Assembly: GCF_010730195.1 (NCBI RefSeq) | Contig: NZ_AP022613.1 | Location: 558,001-622,000 of the forward strand | Direction: 5' to 3' | DNA from: Mycobacterium conspicuum | GTDB taxonomy: Bacteria; Actinomycetota; Actinomycetes; Mycobacteriales; Mycobacteriaceae | DNA: 64,000 bases | Shown: in pieces, positions 9,122 through 17,553 of the stretch | Layout of the letters: every line of letters begins with the position of its first letter | Numbering within the stretch: the stretch's first letter is position 1 | Translations under genes and position numbers: made by a program | The notes under the pieces: generated by a model | The model's database searches: none | The model's input: only the letters and a program-made list of their open reading frames with translations | Told to the model about the DNA's origin: nothing

Positions 9122-9820
9122 TTAGAGCCCCGACATCCCGGCCAGCTGCCTCACCTCGACGATCGAGGCGGGAATCATCGACGCCAGCTTGACGGCCTCG
9201 TCACGGTCGTCGGCGGCGAGGAGATAGACGCCCGTCGCGATCTCCGCGCCCTCCACGAACGGCCCGTCGGTAATCAGGGTTTCGCCGTCGCGTACCCGCA
9301 CGGTCGTCGCTGTGGATCGGTCGTGCAGGGCAGCGCCCCCGATGATGTGGTCACCGGCGGCGGTCGCGAAGTCTCCGTGGCGTGCCGCGACCTGCTCCCA
9401 CTCCGGGGTGCCCGGCGTATGCGCGGTCGCGGGCGGTTCCAGCAGCAGGGCAAGCCAGTCGTTGCCGGTGAGCTGCCGGGTCGGTTCGCGGAAATGGACC
9501 ACGGGCCACACTTCCACGGCCCCGAAGGTGGCAAGGGGGACGTCGCGCGCCAATGCCAGCGCCTCGTCCAGGTTTTCCGCCTCGAAGAAGTAGTAGCCGC
9601 AGGCCACCTCCGCCGACTCGGCGAAGGGCCCGTCGGTAACCACGGGTGCGTCCGCGCCGCCGCTGATCCGTACCCCGGTCGCCGCCGGTGTCAGGGCGTC
9701 TCCGGCGCGAATCGCCGGGCCGGCTTTGGCATGGAAGTTCTGCCACGCTGCCATCGCGGTGGCCGGGTCGTCGGGTGAGCGGTCCTGCTCCTTGCTGATC
9801 AACAAGGCGAAGTACTGCAT
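9122..9820 (-). CDS. tandem DGPF/YCII-related protein
   Basis: A 232-residue protein with two copies of the YCII-related (DGPF) domain. The family motif appears twice: VVTDGPFAESAEVACGYYFF at about residues 58-80 and LITDGPFVEGAEIATGVYLL at about 180-200. Most DGPF partners of ECF42 sigma factors have a single domain, so this is a fusion or internal duplication. The role is unknown; it may be a sensor or enzyme for the sigma factor. It starts at ATG 9820 with a strong GGAGGTGA site 6 bases upstream. Confidence 0.88.
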   Translation of the reverse strand: MQYFALLISKEQDRSPDDPATAMAAWQNFHAKAGPAIRAGDALTPAATGVRISGGADAPVVTDGPFAESAEVACGYYFFEAENLDEALALARDVPLATFGAVEVWPVVHFREPTRQLTGNDWLALLLEPPATAHTPGTPEWEQVAARHGDFATAAGDHIIGGAALHDRSTATTVRVRDGETLITDGPFVEGAEIATGVYLLAADDRDEAVKLASMIPASIVEVRQLAGMSGL

Positions 9821-9876
9821 TTTTCGTCACCTCCGGGTAGTGAGCGAAGCCCTTCTGCTCCACTCTCTACCTATCC

Positions 9877-9903
9877 GACGAACGACGCAGCCCTAATCCG
9901 ACA
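9877..9903 (-). promoter_or_regulatory. candidate ECF42 promoter upstream of the DGPF-sigma operon
   Basis: Read on the - strand, TGTCGG (9903-9898) is separated by 17 bases from CGTC (9880-9877), about 57 bases before the DGPF start codon. This resembles the TGTCG-type -35 and CGWC-type -10 described for ECF42 promoters. It would make the operon self-activating. The consensus is quoted from memory and the match was found by eye. Confidence 0.4.
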
Positions 9904-9914
9904 GCGGCGAGAAA

Positions 9915-10784
9915 CTAAGCGGCCGCGCCCGGCTTGAGGTAGGTCACCAGGCTGACGTCGAGCATCTCGTCGGTGAAGTAATGTTCGCACCCGCGCAGAT
10001 ACTTCATGTAGCGGTCGTAGACCTCTTGGGAGGTGACCTCGATGGCCTTCTCCCGGTTGGACTCCAGAGTGTCGCCCCAGATGTGCAGCGTCTTGATGTA
10101 GTGCGGCCGCAGCGAAAGTGGCTCGGGGACAACAAATCCCGCCTCTTCGCCACGCTTGACCATCATCTCGGTGGACGGCAACCGGCCGCCGGGGAAGATC
10201 TCGGTGACGATGAATTTGATGAAGCGCGCCGTTTCGAACGTGATTTTCTTACCGCGCGCATGCATGTCGTAGGGGTGGTAACTCACGCTGCTCTGCACCG
10301 TCATCCGGCCGTCGTCGGGCATGATGTCGAAACACCGTTTGAAGAAGTCGGGGTAGTTCTCGTGGCCGAAGTGCTCGAAGGCCTCGATCGAGACGATCCG
10401 GTCGACGGGCTCGTTGAAGTCTTCCCAGTTCTGCAGCCGCACCTCACGAGAGCGGGTGGTGTCCAGTTCGCTGAGCACCTGCTCGCTGCGGGCGTGCTGG
10501 TTGTTGGACAGTGTCAGGCCGATGACGTTGACGTCGTACTTCTGGATGGCGCGCTTCATGGTGGTGCCCCAGCCGCAGCCGATGTCCAGCAACGTCATGC
10601 CGGGTCGTAGGTCCAGCTGGTCCAGGTTGAGGTCGATCTTGGCGTACTGGGCTTCTTCCAGCGTGATGCCGGGTGGTTCGAAGTAGGCGCAGCTGTAGGT
10701 CCGGGTGGGGTCCTGGAACAGGGCGAAGAAATCGTCCGAGACGTCGTAGTGCGCCTGGATGTCTTCGGGCCGCGTGCGCGCCAT
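9915..10784 (-). CDS. mmaA4: mycolic acid methyltransferase MmaA4 (hydroxymycolate synthase)
   Basis: A 289-residue SAM-dependent methyltransferase that methylates the distal double bond of the meromycolate and leaves a hydroxyl, the first step to oxygenated (keto) mycolates. It shows RPEDIQAHYDVSDDFFALFQ, the SAM loop LLDIGCGWG, VSIEAFEHFGHENY, and a C-terminus LRGCEHYFTDEMLDVSLVTY, all close to M. tuberculosis MmaA4. ATG 10784 is chosen because GGGGAGGA lies 7 bases upstream; upstream ATG and TTG codons lack a site. It is the last gene of the - strand mycolate block. Confidence 0.94.
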   Translation of the reverse strand: MARTRPEDIQAHYDVSDDFFALFQDPTRTYSCAYFEPPGITLEEAQYAKIDLNLDQLDLRPGMTLLDIGCGWGTTMKRAIQKYDVNVIGLTLSNNQHARSEQVLSELDTTRSREVRLQNWEDFNEPVDRIVSIEAFEHFGHENYPDFFKRCFDIMPDDGRMTVQSSVSYHPYDMHARGKKITFETARFIKFIVTEIFPGGRLPSTEMMVKRGEEAGFVVPEPLSLRPHYIKTLHIWGDTLESNREKAIEVTSQEVYDRYMKYLRGCEHYFTDEMLDVSLVTYLKPGAAA

Positions 10785-10888
10785 CGTCGTTTCCTCCCCA
10801 GGATTGGTCGGCATGTCTAAACGCGACAATCTTAACTACCTCTTCAACGCGGGTTGATCGGACTCGACACGCAAGAAGCCGGCGTTGA

Positions 10889-12373
10889 TCAGCGGACCAC
10901 GTAGTCGCTCAACGGGAATTCCGATCCCTCTCGTACCGCGTTTTCCGTCGAGGTGGGTCGCAGCAATGTCGCCTCCCCGCTGTGATTGAAGTAGTAAGAC
11001 CGCGACGTGGCGCAGTCGCCGGCGTAGAACACCGAGTCGTCGAGGCGTTTGGTCATGCGATCCAGGAATTGCGCGTTGGCCTCTTCGGTCACCTCGAAAG
11101 TCGTTGCGCCCCTGCGCTTAACCTCGCCGAACAGCCGATCCATATGCCGCATCTGGTATTCCATGGTGTTGAAGAAGGACAGGCCGGAAAACGCGAACGG
11201 ACTGGCCAAGCTCAGGTAGTTCGGGAAGTACGGGATGGACACCCCCTGGTAGGCCTGGAACCGGGTTTCGCGCCACCACTTTCCCAGATTCCGGCCCTGA
11301 CGCCCGATCACCTCGATGGCCGGGAAGTTGGCGTCCCACAGGTCAAAACCGGTCGCCAGCACCAGCGTGTCGATCACGGTCTTGTGCCCATCGGCGGTGA
11401 CGACGCCGTCGGGCTCGATTCGCTCGATGTCGGTGGTCTCGAGATGCACGTGCGGCTTGGCGAACGTCCGATAGTAGCTGTTGGACCACGTCGGCCGCTT
11501 GCAACCGAAGTCGTAGTCGGGTGTCAGCTTGCGCCGCACCTCCTTGTCGCGGACCGAAATGAACCGGTTGATCTTCGCCAGATCCGCCGCGGCGATGTTC
11601 AGCCGCCGGAACCGGCGGTAGTGCAGCACGCCGGTCACCATCATCATTTCGAAGGCGCTGTCGGTCACCCACCGGAACACCCGGTGCACGCGCGGGAACC
11701 GGGCGAACAGCCGCTGCAGCCAGGCCGGAATCGCGAAGTCGATCTTGGGCACCACATGGATGGCGGTGCGCTGGTAGACGGTCAGATCGGCGGCTCTAGC
11801 AGCCAGTTCGGGGATCAACTGCACCGCGGTCGCCCCGGTACCGATGATCCCGACGCGACGTCCACTGAAATCGTGGGTGGCGTCCCATGCGGTGGTATGG
11901 ACGACCTTGCCTTCGAAGGTCTCGATTCCCGGGATGTCCGGGGTGCGCGGCTGCGAAAGAAAGCCGGTCGCGGTGATCAGAAAGCGCGTGGTCAGCGTTT
12001 CGCCGCCGGCCAGCGCCACTCGCCACAGTTGCGCGTCCTCGTCCCACCGCGCGCCTTCGACCACCGTGTTGAACCGCATGTAGCGGCGCACGTCGTACTT
12101 GTCGGCGACGTGCTGGGCATACCGTTGCAGTTCGGCGCCGGGCGCGAACAGTCGCGACCAGTACGGATTGGGCTCGAACCAGTACGAGTACGTGGTCGAC
12201 GGGATGTCGACGGCCAAGCCCGGGTAGCGGTTGACGTGCCACGTTCCACCGAGATCGGCCTCTCGGTCGAGGATCACGATGTTGTCGTATCCGAGCCTGT
12301 TGAGCTGGATCGCAGCACCGATACCGCCGAAACCCGCGCCCACGATGACGACGTCGAAGCGCTCAGTGCTCAT
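10889..12373 (-). CDS. type I Baeyer-Villiger flavin monooxygenase
   Basis: A 494-residue FAD/NADPH enzyme. The FAD Rossmann motif GAGFGG is at residues 12-17, the NADPH motif GIIGTGATAV starts at 175, and between them residues 153-164 (FEGKVVHTTAWD) match the Baeyer-Villiger fingerprint FxGxxxHxxxW[P/D] exactly. The family inserts an oxygen beside a ketone to make an ester. It lies between mmaA4 and the mmaA2-like gene, where M. tuberculosis has mmaA3. From this position I infer a ketomycolate substrate and a wax-ester mycolate product. Other ketones remain possible. Confidence 0.9.
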   Translation of the reverse strand: MSTERFDVVIVGAGFGGIGAAIQLNRLGYDNIVILDREADLGGTWHVNRYPGLAVDIPSTTYSYWFEPNPYWSRLFAPGAELQRYAQHVADKYDVRRYMRFNTVVEGARWDEDAQLWRVALAGGETLTTRFLITATGFLSQPRTPDIPGIETFEGKVVHTTAWDATHDFSGRRVGIIGTGATAVQLIPELAARAADLTVYQRTAIHVVPKIDFAIPAWLQRLFARFPRVHRVFRWVTDSAFEMMMVTGVLHYRRFRRLNIAAADLAKINRFISVRDKEVRRKLTPDYDFGCKRPTWSNSYYRTFAKPHVHLETTDIERIEPDGVVTADGHKTVIDTLVLATGFDLWDANFPAIEVIGRQGRNLGKWWRETRFQAYQGVSIPYFPNYLSLASPFAFSGLSFFNTMEYQMRHMDRLFGEVKRRGATTFEVTEEANAQFLDRMTKRLDDSVFYAGDCATSRSYYFNHSGEATLLRPTSTENAVREGSEFPLSDYVVR

Positions 12374-12527
12374 GTGAAAACGGGCCCTTTCCTCGAAATC
12401 AGCGAAATCAGTTTGTCACCGCCGGCTCTGGCGGGATTGACTGTCAACGATATGCAGACTCGGGCGTGTCGCGTAATCGAGAAAAATTAACGACGGCGCC
12501 AAATCTGTCGAATGTGGGTTGATGCAA

Positions 12528-13394
12528 TCAGGATTTCTCCAACGTGAACTGATTGACATCGATGTAGCCGGTTCGGAACGACTTGGCGCAGCCGGTCAGG
12601 TATTTCATGTAGCGCTGGTAGACCTCTTCGGACTGGATCGCGATGGCCTCGTCTCGGTGCGCCTCGAGGGCCTCCGCCCACAGGTCGAGGGTGCGCGCGT
12701 AGTGCGGCTGCAGCGACTGCCGGCGCGTCAGCCGGAAACCGGCCTTCGACGAATGCTCCTCGACCTTCTCGATTGGCGGCAGTCGGCCGCCCGGGAAGAT
12801 CTCGGTGAGGATGAACTTGATGAAGCGGGCCATCTCGAATGTCAGCGGCATGCCACGTTCGATCATTTGCGGCCCGGTCAGTGCGGTGATCGTGTGCAGC
12901 AGCATCACCCCGTCACCCGGCAGGACGCTATCGGCCATCGTGAAGAAGTCGTCGTAGCGATCGTGACCGAAGTGCTCGAACGCGCCGATCGACACGATGC
13001 GGTCCACCGGCTCCTTGAACTGCTCCCAACCGTTGAGCAGCACCCGCTTGCTGCGGGGACTGTCGATGTGGGCGAACAGCTGCTCCACGTGGGCGGCCTG
13101 GTTCTTGGACAACGTCAGGCCGACGACGTTGACGTCGTACGTTTCGATCGCCCGCCGCATGGTGGCACCCCAGCCGCAGCCGATATCGAGCAACGTCATC
13201 CCTGGTTGCAGGCCCAGCTTGCCCAGCGCCAGATCGATCTTGGCGAGCTGCGCTTCTTCCAGCGTCATGTCCTCGCCCTCGAAGTAGGCGCAGCTGTAGG
13301 TCTGGGTGGGGTCGAGAAACAGCCGGAAGAAGTCGTCGGAGAGGTCGTAGTGAGCCTGCACGTTCGCGAAGTGCGGCGCCAAATTCTTTGCCAT
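12528..13394 (-). CDS. mmaA2: cyclopropane mycolic acid synthase, MmaA2/CmaA1-like
   Basis: A 288-residue SAM-dependent methyltransferase that forms cyclopropane rings on meromycolate double bonds. It carries PHFANVQAHYDLSDDFFRLF, LLDIGCGWGATMRRAI, IVSIGAFEHFGHDRYDDFF and the C-terminal LTGCAKSFRTGYIDVNQFTL, as in MmaA2 and CmaA1. The position between the monooxygenase and mmaA1 favours mmaA2. ATG 13394 gives the family length; an upstream extension of the frame has no matching start. The ribosome-binding site (AGAAAGG) is about 11 bases away, hence weak. Confidence 0.9.
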   Translation of the reverse strand: MAKNLAPHFANVQAHYDLSDDFFRLFLDPTQTYSCAYFEGEDMTLEEAQLAKIDLALGKLGLQPGMTLLDIGCGWGATMRRAIETYDVNVVGLTLSKNQAAHVEQLFAHIDSPRSKRVLLNGWEQFKEPVDRIVSIGAFEHFGHDRYDDFFTMADSVLPGDGVMLLHTITALTGPQMIERGMPLTFEMARFIKFILTEIFPGGRLPPIEKVEEHSSKAGFRLTRRQSLQPHYARTLDLWAEALEAHRDEAIAIQSEEVYQRYMKYLTGCAKSFRTGYIDVNQFTLEKS

Positions 13395-13535
13395 GACGGT
13401 ATATGCCTTTCTGGTGCTCGCGGCCGCTCGGTGCGCGTGCGTACCAGTCCCCCAAGCATTCCCCCGCGCAATATTAGCCGATCCGCGTCTGGACACCCGG
13501 GCGCGACCGCGTTCCCGCAGATCAGCAGCCCAACG

Positions 13536-14396
13536 CTACTTCACCAGGGTGAACTGGCCGACGTTGGAGATGCCTTTGCGGAATAACCCTGCGCAGCCGG
13601 TCAGGTAGCGCATGTATTTGTCGTAGACCTCTTCGGATTGGATGGCGATCGCGCGTTCGCGACTCGCCTTTAGGTTGGCCGCCCACGTCTCCAGGGTGCG
13701 CACGTAATGCGCCTGCAGATATTGGGACTGGTCGACGGCAAACCCGCTGGCCCGGGCGTTGTCCAGGATATCGGGTTCGCTGCACATCACCCCGCCGGGG
13801 AAGATCTCCGTCCCAAGGAAGCGCAGGAAACGGACGTCGGTCATCGTCACCGGGATGCCGTGTTCCCGGTAGTACGACATTGGATACGAGAAAATGCTGT
13901 GCATCAGCATCCGGCCGTCGGCGGGTAGCATCCGGTAGCTGCGATCGAAAAACGCGGGCCAGCGGTCCTTCTTGAAGGCGTCGAACGCCTCGAAGGTCAT
14001 GATGCGATCAACCGGCTCGTCGAACTCCTCCCAGCCCTGTAGTCGCGCCTCGGCTCGCCGCGTCGTGGGGACCGCGGCCAGCCGGGCTTTGGTCCGCTCG
14101 TAGTGATTTCGGCTCAGTGTCACGCCGATGACGTTGACGTCATACTTTTCGAGCGCCCGCACCACGGCCCCGCCCCAGCCGCACCCGACGTCGAGGACGG
14201 TCATCCCCGGTTCGAGGCCGAGCTTGTCCAGCGCCAGATCGATCTTGGCGAGCTGTGCCTGTTCCAGGGTCATGTCGTCGCGCTCGAAGTATGCGCAGGT
14301 GTAGACCATGTTGGGATCCAGGAACAGTGCGAAGAAGTCGTCGGAAATGTCGTAGGTCGCCTGTGACTCTTCGTAAAAAGGTCTCAGCTCGGTCAT
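13536..14396 (-). CDS. mmaA1: mycolic acid methyltransferase MmaA1 (trans-double-bond forming)
   Basis: A 286-residue SAM-dependent methyltransferase. In M. tuberculosis MmaA1 converts a proximal cis double bond to trans with an adjacent methyl branch, which shifts flux toward trans and keto mycolates. Typical features are LRPFYEESQATYDISDDFFA, LDVGCGWGGAVVRALEKYD, and MTFEAFDAFKKDRW, where FDAFKK replaces the FEHFGH of the cyclopropane synthases. ATG 14396 has GGAGGG 8 bases upstream. It is followed by the mmaA2-like gene after 141 bases. Confidence 0.94.
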   Translation of the reverse strand: MTELRPFYEESQATYDISDDFFALFLDPNMVYTCAYFERDDMTLEQAQLAKIDLALDKLGLEPGMTVLDVGCGWGGAVVRALEKYDVNVIGVTLSRNHYERTKARLAAVPTTRRAEARLQGWEEFDEPVDRIMTFEAFDAFKKDRWPAFFDRSYRMLPADGRMLMHSIFSYPMSYYREHGIPVTMTDVRFLRFLGTEIFPGGVMCSEPDILDNARASGFAVDQSQYLQAHYVRTLETWAANLKASRERAIAIQSEEVYDKYMRYLTGCAGLFRKGISNVGQFTLVK

Positions 14397-14489
14397 ATGA
14401 GACACCCTCCTCAGACAACCGTACAACCCTGTGGGTTTCACCGTGAAATCCACAGAGACAGTGACTCTTTGCGTGCTCGTTCTGTCGCG

Positions 14490-15407
14490 CTATGCGGCCC
14501 TAGCGAAGTTATGCGTCAGCGCGGCGACGACCCGATCCCACAGCTGCTCGGGTAGATCATGGCCCATCCCGTCGAACAGCACCAATCGGGCGCCGTTGAT
14601 CGCGCGGGCGACCCTGCGGCCGCCGAAGGTCCGCATCAGCTTGTCGGCGCGCCCGTGGATCACCACGGTCGGCGCGACGATGCGCCGGTCGTAGTGTGCC
14701 AGGCTGCCGCTGCCCATGATCGCGCTGAAATGTCGCGCAACGCCTTGCGGGTAATAGTTGCGGTCGTAGCCCTCGGCTGCTTCCGCACGGATCTGTTCGA
14801 CGGGCATGCGGTAACCGGGGCTGCCGATGATGTTGCTGACCCGGACCGCGTTGTCGATGATCACCTCGCGTGGTGAATTCGGCGGCGGGCCTTTCAGCAG
14901 CGCTAGCAGCGCGCGCGGCGCCGGCGGCGGCAGGAACGCGGAGTTGTTGCTGGAGAAGATGACCGCCAAGGTCTTCGCCCGCTCCGGGAAGCGTGCGGCG
15001 AAGATCTGGGCGATCATGCCGCCCATCGACGCGCCGACGATGTGCGCCCGCTCGATGTTCAGGTGATCCAGCAGGGCCACGGCGTCGTCGGCCATGTCCT
15101 CGAGCGTGTATCCCGCCCTGCTGCGCAGCCCCAGCCAGGACCGGACCAACCGCGAGGCAAGCGACTGCCCCGAGCTGTGATGCTCGGTCTTACTGGACAG
15201 ACCCACGTCGCGGTTGTCGTACCGGATGACGCGCAGCCCGTGGCCAACGAGCTTCTCGCAGAACGCGATTCGCCACAGCAGCAGCTGCGCGCCCAACCCC
15301 ATGATCAGCAGCACGGGCGGATCGTTGATGTCGCCCATGTCCTCGTAGTAAAGCTTGAGGTCGCCGGTGCCGGCTCGTGCTGTTGCGTGACCGCTGCGCA
15401 GCTCCAC
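14490..15407 (-). CDS. lipG: alpha/beta-hydrolase, LipG-like lipase/esterase
   Basis: 305 residues with an alpha/beta-hydrolase fold. The nucleophile elbow is GASMGG, the oxyanion region is LIMGLGAQ, and a late GHDLPEQLW supplies the catalytic histidine. M. tuberculosis LipG (Rv0646c), which lies at the same place after mmaA1, has lipase and thioesterase activity. GTG 15407 has GGGAGG 8 bases upstream. The UbiB-like gene ends 14 bases upstream, so the two are probably one transcript that continues into mmaA1. Confidence 0.88.
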   Translation of the reverse strand: MELRSGHATARAGTGDLKLYYEDMGDINDPPVLLIMGLGAQLLLWRIAFCEKLVGHGLRVIRYDNRDVGLSSKTEHHSSGQSLASRLVRSWLGLRSRAGYTLEDMADDAVALLDHLNIERAHIVGASMGGMIAQIFAARFPERAKTLAVIFSSNNSAFLPPPAPRALLALLKGPPPNSPREVIIDNAVRVSNIIGSPGYRMPVEQIRAEAAEGYDRNYYPQGVARHFSAIMGSGSLAHYDRRIVAPTVVIHGRADKLMRTFGGRRVARAINGARLVLFDGMGHDLPEQLWDRVVAALTHNFARAA

Positions 15408-15421
15408 CCGTCAGGCCTCCC

Positions 15422-16768
15422 TTATATTTCGAGGTCGCTCTGATGCTCGCGGCTGACCTCGACCATGAAATTGGCGAAGTAACCCGTCAGCTGCGGGTCG
15501 GACATCATCTGCCACTTCGGTGCCAGCAATTTCATGTAGCGCTCGACGTAGAGGAATTGCTTGCCGATCAGCACCAGCTCGCGCGGCAGCTTGACGTCGT
15601 AGGCGTCGGCCAGCGCCGAGAGCTGGCGGCCGATGTCGGCGTACGACATGTCGCCCAGCGTCTGCATGGTCAGCGGGGTGGCGAAGCGCTCCAGGTCCTT
15701 GGCAGCGTCGGCCTCTGGTTTCATGGTGCCCACCGCGCCCATCAGCACGACGATCTTGCCGGCCGAGGCGTGGTCCTTCTTCACCAGCAGCGCGTAGACC
15801 AGCTCGCGCAGCAGCCACCGCGTGCGGGGATCGATGCGGCCCATGATCCCGAAGTCGAGAAACACGATGCGCCCCTCGTCGTCGACATAGAGGTTGCCGG
15901 CGTGCAGGTCGCCGTGGAACAGCCCGTGTCGCAACCCGCCCTCGAACACGCTGAACAGCAGCGCCTTGACCAGCTCGGTGCCGTCGAATCCGGCCTTGCG
16001 GATGGCGGCGGCGTCGTCGATGCGGATGCCGTGCACCCGCTCCATCGTCAGCACCCGCTCGCTGGTGAAGTCCCAGTGCACGTGGGGCACCCGGATGTTG
16101 CGGCCCAGCGGCGACGCATGCAGGTGCGAGACCCAGGCCTCCATCGACTGCGCCTCGAGCCGGAAATCGAGCTCTTCGGCCAGGTTGTCGGCGAAGTCGG
16201 CGACCACATCTTGTGCCGACAGTCGGCGGCCCAGCTTGGCCAGTTCGACGGCCTGGGCGAAACGTTTGAGGATCTGCAGGTCGGCGGTGACGCGGCGGCG
16301 GATGCCGGGCCGCTGGATCTTGACAACGACGTCCTCGCCGGTGTGCAGCGTCGCGTAGTGCACCTGCGCGATGGACGCCGACGCAAACGGCTCCTCGTCC
16401 CATTTGGCGAACAGCACGGCGGGGTCGCCGCCCAGCTCCTCGACGAAGAGCTTGTGCACTTCTTTGGTGTCGGCCGGGGGCACCCGGTCGAGCAGGCCGC
16501 GGAATTCGCGGGACAGCTGCTCGCCGAACGCGCCGGGGCTGGACGCAATGATCTGCCCGAACTTCACGTAGGTCGGACCCAGGTCGGCAAAGGTCTGGGG
16601 CAGCTGTTTGATCACCTTGGACTGCAGCGGGCCCTTGCCCGGCAGCTTGGCAACGACGCGCGCGGCGGTGCGGGTGATCTGCCAACCAGTGGTCGCCACG
16701 CGGGCCGCTTCCACGGGCAGGGGCACCCGATCAAGCTTGGCCGCATCGCGGTGTTTGGTGGAGCTCAT
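15422..16768 (-). CDS. UbiB/ABC1-type atypical kinase
   Basis: About 448 residues of the UbiB/COQ8 family of atypical kinases or ATPases, linked elsewhere to quinone and lipid metabolism. It has the family KxGQ motif (YVKFGQII), the alanine-rich loop ASASIAQVH, the catalytic-loop FHGDLHAGN and the metal-binding FLDFGIMG. It corresponds to Rv0647c. The start is uncertain: ATG 16768 gives the MSSTKHRD beginning, while a GTG at 16828 would add 20 residues; neither has a convincing ribosome-binding site. Substrate unknown. Confidence 0.85.
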   Translation of the reverse strand: MSSTKHRDAAKLDRVPLPVEAARVATTGWQITRTAARVVAKLPGKGPLQSKVIKQLPQTFADLGPTYVKFGQIIASSPGAFGEQLSREFRGLLDRVPPADTKEVHKLFVEELGGDPAVLFAKWDEEPFASASIAQVHYATLHTGEDVVVKIQRPGIRRRVTADLQILKRFAQAVELAKLGRRLSAQDVVADFADNLAEELDFRLEAQSMEAWVSHLHASPLGRNIRVPHVHWDFTSERVLTMERVHGIRIDDAAAIRKAGFDGTELVKALLFSVFEGGLRHGLFHGDLHAGNLYVDDEGRIVFLDFGIMGRIDPRTRWLLRELVYALLVKKDHASAGKIVVLMGAVGTMKPEADAAKDLERFATPLTMQTLGDMSYADIGRQLSALADAYDVKLPRELVLIGKQFLYVERYMKLLAPKWQMMSDPQLTGYFANFMVEVSREHQSDLEI

Positions 16769-16915
16769 CCCAGCAGTCTGCCAAAACCGAGGTGGCAAGT
16801 CCCAATGCGGTGTGAGCCCGCTCACCACCCGGGTGCCCCTCGCCCAACGTGTAAGTGGGGCGGAAATGTGGCAATTTTTCCGCCCTCAGAGCACGCTCGG
16901 CGAGGCGGACGGTTT

Positions 16916-17509
16916 CTACCCGCGCCGCCAGGGCTTGACCCACCCCGCGATCTCCCAGCCCTCCAGGGCGGCGAGCAGTTCGTACATGGTGGCGCCGTCG
17001 ACGGTTTCCCGGACGATGTCGGCGTGCCCGGCGTGCCGGGCCAGCTCGTTGATGACGTGCAGGATCACCCACCGCACCGACCAAGCCTCCTGGTCTTTGG
17101 GGAACCACGGAATCTCGTGCGGAACCGGCACCGCGGCGTCGAGGTTCGCGGTCTCCACCAGGTGCAGTGATTTGGCGTTCTGCGCCCTGAACGCGTCGAG
17201 CAGCCCGTCCAGCGTCTCGTCGGGCCGCATCACGTGCTGGTCTTCGAACTCCTTGGAGATCTGCTCGAAGGGGCGAGGGTCCTTCGCGGGCGCCTCCGGC
17301 GCGGCGGCCACCCGTCCCATCCAGTTGCGCTGCATCGCGGTGACGTGCTTGATCAGCCCGCCGATCGACAGCGCGCTGACCGACGGCGTGGACCGGGCCT
17401 GTTCATCGGTGAGGCCATAGGACACCGCGAAGTAGGCGCTTTGGTGAAATGCCATGAACTCGCGCAGGGCGCTGCGTTCGTCGGTCACGGGTGAGGCGAG
17501 AGCGGGCAT
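16916..17509 (-). CDS. DinB-like / DUF664 four-helix protein
   Basis: A 197-residue protein of the DinB superfamily, which includes mycothiol-dependent enzymes with a three-histidine metal site. Candidate ligands are His in IGGLIKHVTAMQ (near residue 58), and the pair in VILHVINELARHAGHADIVR (near 151-161). ATG 17509 has GGAAGGA 6 bases upstream, which is why the longer frame is not used. It is transcribed divergently from the mannosidase gene with only 44 bases between start codons. The exact reaction is not known. Confidence 0.8.
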   Translation of the reverse strand: MPALASPVTDERSALREFMAFHQSAYFAVSYGLTDEQARSTPSVSALSIGGLIKHVTAMQRNWMGRVAAAPEAPAKDPRPFEQISKEFEDQHVMRPDETLDGLLDAFRAQNAKSLHLVETANLDAAVPVPHEIPWFPKDQEAWSVRWVILHVINELARHAGHADIVRETVDGATMYELLAALEGWEIAGWVKPWRRG

Positions 17510-17553
17510 CTTCAATCCTTCCGGTTGCCGTACTGTCACCGTAAAGTGCGGGG

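Noticed and set aside
12528..13496. A longer MmaA2-like protein starting near 13496
   Set aside because: The extra N-terminal residues are not shared with the family, and the known start pattern begins at ATG 13394.
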